This document shows positions 44,047 to 53,197 of a stretch of DNA of 64,000 bases, one piece after another. A program made the position numbers and the translations under genes. The DNA lies in the NCBI GenBank assembly GCA_018257865.1, contig JAEUBA010000007.1, positions 372,001 to 436,000 on the forward strand, in the 5' to 3' direction. This DNA is from Stereocaulon alpinum (lineage: Eukaryota > Ascomycota > Lecanoromycetes > Lecanorales > Stereocaulaceae). The notes below the pieces were generated by a model, which did not search any database, was not told where the DNA came from, and saw only the letters and a list, made by a program, of their open reading frames with translations. The first letter of the stretch is position 1, and each line of letters begins with the position of its first letter.

Positions 44047-46620
44047 ATGGTTGCCCTCACCCTCAGCGAAGAGCTTACCGGCGACAATGACGCCGACTTC
44101 GCTCAATTTGCCGCTTCTGGCTTCAGAAGGGATGCCACTATTGACTTCAGAAACAATACGGCTGGCAATCGCCGCCTCTATGAGCGTCGTCGGTTCAACG
44201 ACTACTACCGGCACAACTGGAGGTCCACAATGAGAAACCATGTTGATGGCGTTCCAAGACAGAGCCGACCACGTTCACCACAAGCTCGACAACCTCAGCC
44301 GCACCCTCGACCACCTCGGCTGCGAGGCCCTGGTCCGGAGAGTGCACCGGCCGTACTACCAACCCAGCCACAGCGCCTACAACCTCAACCGCAGCCCCAA
44401 CAACCTCAGCCGCAGCCCACTGGCCTGAAGAGTGCACCGGCCGTGCTTCCAGACCAGCCTCCGATTGTCACTGTTTACCCCCGTCAAACCCATCAGCATG
44501 CCACCATTGCAGGTCCTCCAGCCCACCAGCATGCCACCACTGCAGGTCCTCCAGCTCACCAGCATGCCACCATTGCAGGTGCTCCAGCCCACCAACAACC
44601 CCAACCTCAACTTCCTCGCCCCCAAAATGCGTCCATTGTCCAGGCCAACAACCCCCAAACCGACGCTAACCTTGCTCCTCAAGTCCATGACCAACGTCAT
44701 CCTCAGCTTCCGCGCCCTCAGAATGAGAAAACCTCCCTGACTGAAAGCCGACAAACTGACACCAAATCTGCTCCAAAACAGCGCAAACAACGTCCTGGAC
44801 TAGACGCCAGCCCCGAGCATAACACTATGCCTGCTCCCAACAAGCGCCAGAAGCATCGTCCCTTGGCAGATAGCTCCCAGTCTACAGCTCCTGGTTCCTC
44901 TCATAGCCTTCCCAGGACACTTCCCGTTCTGAACGATGGCTGTACATCGTGGACTGACAGAGAAAAGGAAGCCATGCAGCGTGCAATGGCATGGGTGGTC
45001 TATGAACAGAAGTGTTACACAGAGAAGAGATGGGAGATGGCGGCTAATCATGCGAAGGAGGTTTCCAGAGTCCCCATAAGCCAAACAATAGGCAGAAATT
45101 ATTGGTTCCGCTATGGTAGGGCTGCCACAGGTATCGATGAGAGAAGGAATCCGAAGCCGGACCAAATGGTCACAGGCGTAGAGGATCCTGCGAAGCGGAA
45201 ACAGAAGCGACTAGAAAAAAAGGAGGCTAAAAAGCGCGAGCTGGAGGCTGGTGAGGATTATGAGGAAGAACATGCTCGACAAACAAAGCCGAAGAAGCGC
45301 AAGGAGGTGAATATGCCCAAGCTGAAGGCCTTTGGAGACGATGAGAACAAACAGGATGTGCAGGCGAGGAAGCGCAAGCCCGATCCGTACAAATACGATA
45401 AAGATGAAGGCGATGACGACGAAGAGGATGTGCAGCCAAAGCTAAGGAAGCGCAACCCCTATCCCTACAAATATGATGACGATGAAGAAGACGAGGATAT
45501 ACAGCCAAAGCCAAGGAAGCGCAACCCCTATCCCTACAAATATGATGACGATGAAGACGAAGAGGATGTACAGCCAAAGCCAAGGAAGCGCAAATCCAAT
45601 CCATATGCAGACACTGATGAAGATGACGAAGAAGTCGTGCAGCCCAAATCAAGGAAGCGGAAGCCCAATCCAGATGCAGACACTGATGAAGAAGTCGTAC
45701 AGCCCAAATCAAGGAAGCGGGAGCCCAATCCATATGCAGACATTGGTGAAGATGATGAAGACGTGCGGCCAAAGTCGAGGAAGCGCAAGCCCAACCCACA
45801 TGCAGACACTGATGAAGATGATGAAGACGTGCGGCCAAAGTCGAGGAAGCGCAAGCCCAACCTATACGCAGACATTGATGAAGATGATGAAGACGTGCGG
45901 CCAAAGTCGAGCAAGCGCAAGCCCAACCCATACGCAGACACTGATGAAGATGAAAAAGACATGTGGTCAAAGTCGAACAAGCGCTTGCTCAATCCATATG
46001 AAGCCACTGGTAAGAAGAAAGACTTGCAGAAGAAGTCAAACAAACGCAAGCTCAATCCACATGAAGCCACTGATGAAGAAGACGAAGAAGATGTGCAGCC
46101 AAAGTCGAGCAAGCGCAAGCCCAACCTATACGCAGACACTGATAAAGATGAAAAAGATATGTGGTCAAAGTCGAGCAAGCGCTTGCTCAATCCATATGAA
46201 GCCACTGGTAAGAAGAAAAACTTGCAGAAGAAGTCAAACAAACGCAAGCTCAATCCACATGAAGCCACTGATGAAGAAGACGAAGAAGATGTGCAGCCAA
46301 AGTCGAGCAAGCGCATGCTCAATCCATATGAAGCCACTGGTAAGAAGAAAAACGTGCAGAAGAAGTCGAACAAACGCAAGCTCAATCCATATGAAGCCAC
46401 TGATAACAAGAAAAAGGTGCAGAAGAAGTCGAGGAAGTCCAAGCCCAAACCGGTTGAGGACGAAGAAGAAGAAATAGTTGTGCCGCCGCCGCAGAGGAAG
46501 CCCCGGCTGATAACGTTCGAAGATTTTGAAGACTACCAACATATGCCACCGCAGATGAGGGATCGCCATGGCTGGGTTGGTGAGACCGAGAACTTGAGCG
46601 AGCATGGCATTGTGGAATGA
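44047..46620 (+). CDS. SANT-like protein with Gln/Pro-rich region and long charged tandem repeats, function unknown
   Basis: Not a family I recognise. One exon of 857 codons. Residues 1-70 are acidic then basic (ERRRFNDYYRHNWR). About 75-245 is Pro/Gln-rich with three copies of an 11-residue unit (HQHATIAGPPA; 33-bp DNA repeat at 44491-44589). Around 300-360 three spaced aromatic positions (CTSWTDREKEAMQ, EKRWEMAANHAKEV, IGRNYWFRYGR) resemble a Myb/SANT fold. Residues about 440-800 are tandem repeats: first a 22-residue unit with a basic KSRKRKPNP half and an acidic DTDEDDEDVRP half, then a 21-residue unit (SKRLLNPYEATGKKKN). The basic halves would act as nuclear signals. The C-terminus (ITFEDFEDYQHMPPQMRDRH) is not repetitive, so the frame is kept through all repeats. 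A nuclear or chromatin role is inference. Confidence 0.82.
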   Translation: MVALTLSEELTGDNDADFAQFAASGFRRDATIDFRNNTAGNRRLYERRRFNDYYRHNWRSTMRNHVDGVPRQSRPRSPQARQPQPHPRPPRLRGPGPESAPAVLPTQPQRLQPQPQPQQPQPQPTGLKSAPAVLPDQPPIVTVYPRQTHQHATIAGPPAHQHATTAGPPAHQHATIAGAPAHQQPQPQLPRPQNASIVQANNPQTDANLAPQVHDQRHPQLPRPQNEKTSLTESRQTDTKSAPKQRKQRPGLDASPEHNTMPAPNKRQKHRPLADSSQSTAPGSSHSLPRTLPVLNDGCTSWTDREKEAMQRAMAWVVYEQKCYTEKRWEMAANHAKEVSRVPISQTIGRNYWFRYGRAATGIDERRNPKPDQMVTGVEDPAKRKQKRLEKKEAKKRELEAGEDYEEEHARQTKPKKRKEVNMPKLKAFGDDENKQDVQARKRKPDPYKYDKDEGDDDEEDVQPKLRKRNPYPYKYDDDEEDEDIQPKPRKRNPYPYKYDDDEDEEDVQPKPRKRKSNPYADTDEDDEEVVQPKSRKRKPNPDADTDEEVVQPKSRKREPNPYADIGEDDEDVRPKSRKRKPNPHADTDEDDEDVRPKSRKRKPNLYADIDEDDEDVRPKSSKRKPNPYADTDEDEKDMWSKSNKRLLNPYEATGKKKDLQKKSNKRKLNPHEATDEEDEEDVQPKSSKRKPNLYADTDKDEKDMWSKSSKRLLNPYEATGKKKNLQKKSNKRKLNPHEATDEEDEEDVQPKSSKRMLNPYEATGKKKNVQKKSNKRKLNPYEATDNKKKVQKKSRKSKPKPVEDEEEEIVVPPPQRKPRLITFEDFEDYQHMPPQMRDRHGWVGETENLSEHGIVE
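45370..46440 (+). repeat. Coding 66-bp and 63-bp tandem repeats
   Basis: Units of about 22 codons dominate up to about 45960, then units of about 21 codons interleave with them to 46440. Neighbouring units are often nearly identical, as at 45776-45900 and at 46000-46080 versus 46200-46280, suggesting recent duplication. Because unit lengths are multiples of three, other frames and the opposite strand also stay open here. Confidence 0.88.
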
Positions 46621-47014
46621 CTCGAGTCATTGTGCGGAGTTCTAGGGGTCATATATTTTCAGCATTTTGCTGTCTCTGTCATACGGAGCGTCTGGGGAGC
46701 TTGCTTCGATATGTATGCGCCCTCCTACAGAATCTAGTCCCCATTGACTACATCTCTTTCTCATTTTAACACGCCAGTAAAAGCGACTCTGTCAATGTTC
46801 TTACAAGGGAAGGATCCCTCACTTGGAGCTTACAGTCCTTCACAAGCGCTAGCTCCTGCCGGAGCGGAACAACGTTCCCCCGAGAGGTCCAAGCCTCACT
46901 TACGTTTCGTTTCAATAAACAACAGTCAATCTAACACATACAAAGTCACATTAGCACTGAGCCTTTCCTGTTTGTTTGCTTCTCAGGGCTGAGCTGTCAT
47001 AATCCGAGCCAGTC
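46621..47014. other. Intergenic region upstream of the NCBP3-like gene
   Basis: A 394-bp spacer. I see no gene or repeat; the right end should hold the promoter and leader of the next gene. Confidence 0.45.
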
Positions 47015-48516
47015 ATGGCCAACGATCTGGGTACCGTCGCGGGCGACGACATGGATGTGGACATGGACATCGACTTGGGACCAATACATGAGATCCAGGT
47101 GGAAGAATTTAATCATCCTGTAAGACGTCTTTGCAGTAATCATGGCCACTTCCTGATCTCTGTACTGACACTTCTGTCCAGGATCTCAATCAGTCCAGCC
47201 TTACAGTCACAACTTACCAGACCAACGGTGTTGACAACCCTCAGCAACCAGGCGTTGGACCTGAGACTGAACTCACGCCTAACAAAATCTACATACATGG
47301 ACTAGATAGCCTGACCACCGGCAATATCAAGACGTTCTCTGCAGAATACTTTCCTTCAAACCCACCAACCAAGGTAGAATGGATTGACGATTCCTCTGCC
47401 AATATAGTGTTTCAAGACGAGAAAACGGCAACGGAGGCCCTGGAACAATTCTCTACTATCTCCAATCTTGACGGTGGTCCTATCCCGAATTTCCAGCTAC
47501 GCGCAGCCAAAAGCCTATCTTCACACCCAGATTCGAACCTGCACGTGCGGACCTCCTTCATTACCGACCAAAAGCGTCCACGAGCGTACGAAGCCAGCAG
47601 ATTCTATATGATGCACCCTGAGCACGATCCCAGGGTGAAACGGCGTCCAGGAGATCGAAGCTCTGATTCGCGTAATGGGGACTATCGGAGGAGAGGGTAC
47701 AGTGATGAGGAACATTGGCGACGGAGGCGCAGAGATAATGAAAACGGCTTCGATGCATCTATGTACGACGACGCTCCACCATCAAGAAGAGACTCTATGG
47801 GATCTTCGCCCGACTTTCGTAGCGATGACGGTGGAGGACGCAGCCGGCGGCGAGGGGACTCATATCGGCCAGCGAGGGGCGATAGGGACGGTAATTCGCG
47901 AGATCGAAGTGCATCGCCAGGCCGTCCACGGCGCACCCCTCCTCCTTCTTATAGAACTCGAGACCCTCATCCATTCCCACGCGAGAACAAGGGCAAGGAG
48001 CTATTCCCGACCAAGTCTACATCGAATGGCGACATCAACCGGAATGGCAAGGATCTCTTTAGCAACAAACTGCTTGCCGCGGACTTGAAGAAGGATCTAT
48101 TTCCCCATAAAGCTAACGTTCCCAACCACCGCCGTTCCGATGCCTTTGATGCCGCAGATGAAACCGCAGACTTGTTTGCCAACGGGCTCTCAATGTCGAC
48201 CAAAACCGGCTCTCAGGCAGACAAAAGTTTGGCTGATCGTATTGGTAATGGATCTGCCTTATCTTACGGTCGCTTGAAGGCTTCGGATCCGGTGGTTGTG
48301 CATGAAATGCAAGAAACGGACGACAGCGGCATCAGCATCTTGGGAGCATCAAGCCAGCAAGATCAGGGGTTTTCAATCCGTGGCAACGCTGCAGCTGGGA
48401 CTATCAAGGAGCTGTTTCCGGGGAAGGCAGTTGGCAATGCGGGGAAAGAGCTATTTGCTGGGAGACTAGAGGGCAGGGGTGGTAGGAGGAATAAGGCGGA
48501 GGATATGTTTTACTAG
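47015..48516 (+). CDS. Nuclear cap-binding protein subunit 3-like (NCBP3 family)
   Basis: Member of the NCBP3 family; the animal protein binds capped RNA and links to CBP80 and the exon-junction/export machinery. Exons are 47015-47119 and 47182-48516 (62-nt intron), giving 479 residues. The acidic N-terminus (DDMDVDMDIDLG) is followed by an RRM-like domain at about 65-130 (NKIYIHGLDSLTTGNIKTF, then VEWIDDSSANIVF). The WIDD motif near residue 102 corresponds to the WLDD cap-contact motif of human NCBP3. The C-terminal two thirds is Arg/Ser/Asp-rich and disordered, with five copies of a short K-[ED]-L-F-x motif (GKELFPTK, GKDLFSNK, KKDLFPHK, IKELFPGK, GKELFAGR). Family assignment rests on the RRM and WIDD motif; cap binding by the fungal protein is inference. 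Confidence 0.85.
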
Positions 48517-48877
48517 CTGTTAAAACATGGAGTCCTTGGTTTCACTAACCAAAGCCCGCAATGCCTTCTGGCTAGTCACGATTTCTTCTTTTCCATGATC
48601 TGTTACATCTCCAGGTATAGGGGAGCAACAGCGTTGGAGGCATGAACGCATATTTCCTCTTTTCAGCGTGGCGTTTAGGATGATCCAGATACCCCAAGTC
48701 ATGTAGCAATATTTAGAAGCGAATTCGGTCATCTTCACAAAATCAGCAGGCACACGTCCTCAATCTGCAGCAATTCCTTGTAGCACTCACTACTATACTT
48801 TACCTTGCAGATATCCCAGGTGGTAAATATCATCACCACACTTAGCTCCTTTCCAACAAGCATCTCGCTCCCTGGAA
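48517..48877. other. Intergenic region, NCBP3-like to LisH/WD40 gene
   Basis: A 361-bp spacer between two genes on the same strand; no feature recognised. Confidence 0.45.
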
Positions 48878-50365
48878 ATGCCAGCCACGGACTCCCCAGC
48901 AATCATAGTAGCCCGATTCCTAAAAGCACACCATTACAACGATGTAAACGATCCACGTTGATCCAACGTAACCTATGTGTCACTAACGCCTGGTGATACC
49001 TCACAGACCCTTGACGCTTTTCTCCGAGAAGCAGGCCTCCCACCAGATGCAGGCTCCACACAAAAAGGCGACCTGACCATCGAGAAAATCCTAGAAGAAA
49101 AGAAAGTCTTCGACATCAGTCTCGCTTTCGAGAAAGTAGGTGTTGGTAACGATAAAGGATGGAACGCCATTACCGCTCCATCAAGACCCTATCGAGTCAC
49201 GACGTTGCCGACATCTACGAATCTATTGCATGTTTCTGTCGACCCGTTCCCGGATGGGAGTGATGGAGATGTGAGGCAGTTACTGCTTGCTACTACGGCG
49301 GATAGGAGGTTGCATGTGCTTGCTGTAGAGGAGACGTTTACGCTCTTGAAGTCGTTGAGCCATTTGCAGGATTCTCCTATTTTGTCATGTGTGCTATTTG
49401 GCAAGATCAATGTTACTACAGTTACGAGCGGTATGTCTGGTCAAGTTATCTTGTATGACCATCAAGAAGACAAAGTCCTTGATGAGAGGAGGGATCATAG
49501 GAAGTACGTTGTTAAAGTTGAGGTCTGGGAGGATGGTGAGGGGGCTTGGGTTGCTACTGCTGGGTGGGATGGGAAGGTGTTTCTTTACCGCATTGGTGGA
49601 GAGATAGGAGGACTGCGATTGGGACCGCCTGTGGCGGCGATTACTCTAGCTACGGATCCGGAGACGGTCAACTTTGTTGAGCATCCTGACTATGAGAGTC
49701 CTGTTCTGCTGGTTACGCGGAGAGATTCGACGAGTTTGCACTATTACTCGCTTCCAAGCCCTGAGGAGCCCTCTACTTCGACACAATCAGTAGCGCCAGT
49801 AGCACCGGCAGAACCAGCAGAACTAGAGCACCTAGGATCCCAAAACCTCGCTCCCCACTCAAACGCCTGGATCGCCTTCTCCCCCTCCTCTATCGCCATC
49901 AGCCCAATCGACCCAACATTGGTCGCTGTAGCTACCTCGGCGGTTCCACACATGAAGCTGATAATCGTGCGTCTTTTGCTCCCACAAGTGGGATCATCAT
50001 CTGTGGCACCCACAGCGCCAGCAACTCAAGCGGGCCAAACCCGAGCCAATCTCGCTGTCCAGGACCGAGAAGATGTTGCTATCCAGATTCATGTTAGTAC
50101 GATGGCGCCGCAGACGCCGTATTCGACGCCGATGGTTGTGTGGAGGCCTGATGGCAGTGGCGTATGGGTTAACGGTGACGATGGCGTCTTGAGAGGCTTG
50201 GAGGCGAAGACTGGGAAGGTAGTGTCTACTCTAAAGGGAGGGCATGAGGTGGGGAGTAAGATTAGAAGTATTTGGTGTGGGATGGTTGGGCGGGAGGAGT
50301 GGGTTGTTAGTGGGGGGTTTGATAGGCGGTTGGTTGTTTGGAAGCCGGATAAGGATACGGAGTAA
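48878..50365 (+). CDS. LisH and WD40-repeat protein
   Basis: Probable scaffold protein. Exons are 48878-48943 and 49007-50365, with a 63-nt intron (GTAAAC...CACAG, CTAAC branch), giving 474 residues. Splicing joins two halves of a LisH motif, ARFLKAHHYNDTLDAFLREA (about residues 12-31), which argues strongly for this exon 1. WD-type blades follow from about 85 (LLLATTADRRLHVLAVEE, AWVATAGWDGKVFLYRI, VWVNGDDGVLRGLEAKTGKV, WVVSGGFDRRLVVWKPD). Two Ala/Pro/Gly-rich inserts (about 275-295, 355-375) interrupt the propeller. LisH usually mediates dimerisation. Partners and process cannot be told from sequence. Confidence 0.85.
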
Positions 50366-51638
50366 ATGTGGGGAGTCATGAAAGTGATGTGATCATCAAC
50401 TTGAAAACGATGCGAATGTGGCTGCAAAATAATGTGAAACAGAGATAGATGTTACCGTTACTCCATGCACCCTTTCCGCCACGGTATGAGAGGTGGAGGA
50501 TGTTTGGTAATGAAAAGGTGAGTAATATCGGCACGATAAAGATGATAATCCTTCAGCTACCGCGCATGGAGGAAGCGACGGAGCTGTACACACATATGCC
50601 TTCTAACTGGTCAAACGTGGAAATGGACAGGGTGTTGGCATAGACGATTCCTCAGGGCATAGGCCACTCCTTTCAGCACTGATTTGGGACCAGTTCACAA
50701 TTGATGTAGACCTGCGCGGAGAGCGTAAAGCGAACAGTGAGGATCATGAAATCGATATCGTTGTCGTACGAGAGTTCGTTTGACAATTCCTCCGAAGAAG
50801 CTACCAAGCTAAGTCTGCTCCGCTATCTTCAAGTCGTGTCCATCTCACCACATCATGCTGCATCTCTCTTCCCCTCCTTGACCTCCTTCTGCGCACCTAT
50901 CAGCTTGTACCACACATGAGACCGTACCCACAGGGACCTACCAAAGCCTTCATAGTCCCATGCAGCGCATGCCTGTGGTTCCGTCGAAACTTGGGATCCG
51001 TGCCGTTGAGCGAGGGATATCGGTGGGTTTTAGGCTTCTTGATGCTATTCCCCGAGACTAGGTATCAGTGTGGAGCCTTTAAAATGATGATGTACAATGG
51101 CTGTAGAGGAGATCAGGTGCGCACCCGTTTCGGTGAGCTTTCTTGCTCTGGTTGTGCTGCGACGAGTTCTTGGATTCTATGCGTCGGGTATGTCAGCTTC
51201 CTGAAGAGATAGTGGAGGAGCTATGTGTTGTATGCGGAGGAAGACTCACTCGCCATTGCCCCAGCGCTGACTTTGTTGAATGCGAGGATTGAGTGGGAGA
51301 TTTGGAATTCGAGGTGTTATGCTTCTCGCTTAGTAGATTTGTGCATCCTACTAGCGTCATACGGGTGTGGATCTAACAAGCATGTCTCGCGCTATCGGTA
51401 GCTCTTGGCTCAAGCTCAACATGCATTAAGCTTGCAGCTTTCCAAGACTGCTGAACATTACGGACCTCATTTTCTACTATGTACAATCTGTATCCCTCCG
51501 CTCTAGACAAGAAAACCTACTGTCTGACCGAGACATACGGGCCTCCCGTAAAATACCAACAATGTAGAAAAGTAGATGGGCTTGGTGGCCCAAGGTTCAA
51601 TATATACAAGCAGTTACTCAAAGCAGACTAACCGACTA
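50366..51638. other. Intergenic region between convergent genes
   Basis: 1.27 kb between two convergent 3' ends. No recognised gene, tRNA or repeat. An open frame at 50916-51212 (98 codons) has no domain and is not called. Confidence 0.45.
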
Positions 51639-52842
51639 TCACTTCATGAGCGCCGGCATGGCTTGTTTTGCTATTTCGACGGGCAAAACTTCCTTTGCCT
51701 TAGATGCTGCGGCTTCAGCTGCCTTTCGCAGCTTTTCATCCCTGATTCTGCGCATATACGCAAAAAGGACAACGAAAAGGATCTCCATTCTATCGGGTCA
51801 TTAGCATCTTTGTTGGAAGTCTGAGCTAGGGCGTGCTCACCTCTCCTTGGTCATCATAAGCAATCCTTGGACAAGGATGCCCTTAGTAATTTGTGGAACA
51901 ATACCCTTGAAGAGCGCCATTGGCCCTTCGTGTTCAATAATGTATGACATCACTTCAACGAAGGTCTTGAAAGGTTTGCCTTGCCTTGCTGGAGGAGGTC
52001 GAGACTGGAGACCAACCTTTGCAACGATCAACGGCTGTGTAGCGATGGTTGCTAATGCTTTCGACGCAGCACCCAGGACTAAGAAGGTATCAGCATTGCT
52101 ACGAACTTGGATCTGATTCGCTGCTCACAAAATGACTCCCATGGCCTAAGATTTGTCTTTCCTGCAAACAACAACTCCCTCAATCTCTCGTATGCACCAT
52201 AGGTAATGGCAGGGTTCACTACTAGCACTAAGCTAGCTTTCAACCCTCTCCATAGCCCACTGTATCCGTCTTCACTATTTATCACTTCTCTTCCGGTATC
52301 CAGAATTCCCTTCTTGTCCCCTTTTGGCTGCGTTTGCTGGCGTGTGGTGACCACAGCGACTGGTATGGTGAAGACCTGGGCTATGGCCCCTGCAGCAGCA
52401 CCTAGAGAGAGCTCTATTGCCGTGCTTGGAGGTTTGGGTAAACTTTGTGCTGTTATGTATAGAGTACGAACAACGGAGTACCAGTAGAAGTAAGCGAAAT
52501 TGGTAGATGCGACACCGATTAAAGACCCATTGATGCCAGAATACAGCCCAAGAACACCCTCATCCTCCATGATCTTCCGGATAGCATCCATGGTTGATGT
52601 GTAGTGTACATCATTGATTGTCAGAGGAGCCTCGTCTGTTGATTTACGTTTCACTTGAACTTGCAGGCGTGTTTTGACGCTTTGTGAAAGTCAGCAGAAG
52701 AATTTTGGAGCCTCTCGTTTGAATGGGGCTTTGCTCACATGTCTAATGGGTAGACAATCGCATTTGCAAGCACAGCACCTGTCGCTCCTGCCAATGCGTT
52801 TCCCCATGGTGGGAGCGGTGGTTTGCCTGCTTTGCTTGCCAT
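51639..52842 (-). CDS. ant1: Peroxisomal adenine nucleotide transporter (Ant1/PMP47, mitochondrial carrier family)
   Basis: Carrier that exchanges ATP for AMP across the peroxisomal membrane to feed fatty-acid activation. Minus-strand exons are 52739-52842, 52129-52679, 51841-52078 and 51639-51789; introns are 59, 50 and 51 nt and phases close, giving 347 residues. Three carrier repeats are visible, with signature motifs YPLDIVKTRLQVQ (about residue 31; split by intron 1), FTIPVAVVTTRQQTQ and TQPLIVAKVGLQS. The N-terminus (PWGNALAGATGAVLANAIVY) is the family type, and helix 4 contains TNFAYFYWYS as in PMP47. The last exon encodes a final hydrophobic helix and a Lys/Ala-rich tail. It diverges from palB with only 355 bp between start codons. 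Confidence 0.92.
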
Positions 52843-53197
52843 TACAGGTTCTTGTAATTGAAGACACCTGCGATCATGAGGCCGTTCCTTCAGAGACAGT
52901 CAAAGTCCTATCTTAAAACCTAGTGGACAGGGTGCAGGAAACATTGTCGGTACCCTCACCGAGCTGGGACCCGGAGTAAGTAGGACGAACGGCTGCCGAG
53001 GCTCAACTGCTACCTGCATCTAGACTAGCGCCAGGGTACAGGGCTTCGTTGGACCTTCATCTGTTCTCCGAGACTCTTCGCTGTTAATCCCACATTCGGT
53101 TTTTGAAGGGCAGATATGTGTACATTCCAATAGTGATTATTATCCACGTGCATCTCAATGCTACTGCTGGGAAGTGGCATGATTGCTGGCCCTTGCG
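52843..53197. promoter_or_regulatory. Shared divergent promoter of ant1 and palB
   Basis: 355 bp between two start codons on opposite strands. A GCCAGG hexamer at 53030-53035 fits the PacC consensus GCCARG, but a single degenerate hexamer is expected by chance. No coding sequence for a MIT domain is visible here. Confidence 0.5.

Noticed and set aside
45227..46477. Long open frames of 247-334 codons on the minus strand and in a second plus frame across the charged repeats.
   Set aside because: They are by-products of tandem units whose length is a multiple of three; they do not extend beyond the repeats and give low-complexity proteins.
53030..53035. GCCAGG as a PacC site controlling palB or ant1.
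   Set aside because: One degenerate hexamer in 355 bp is expected by chance; not evidence of regulation.
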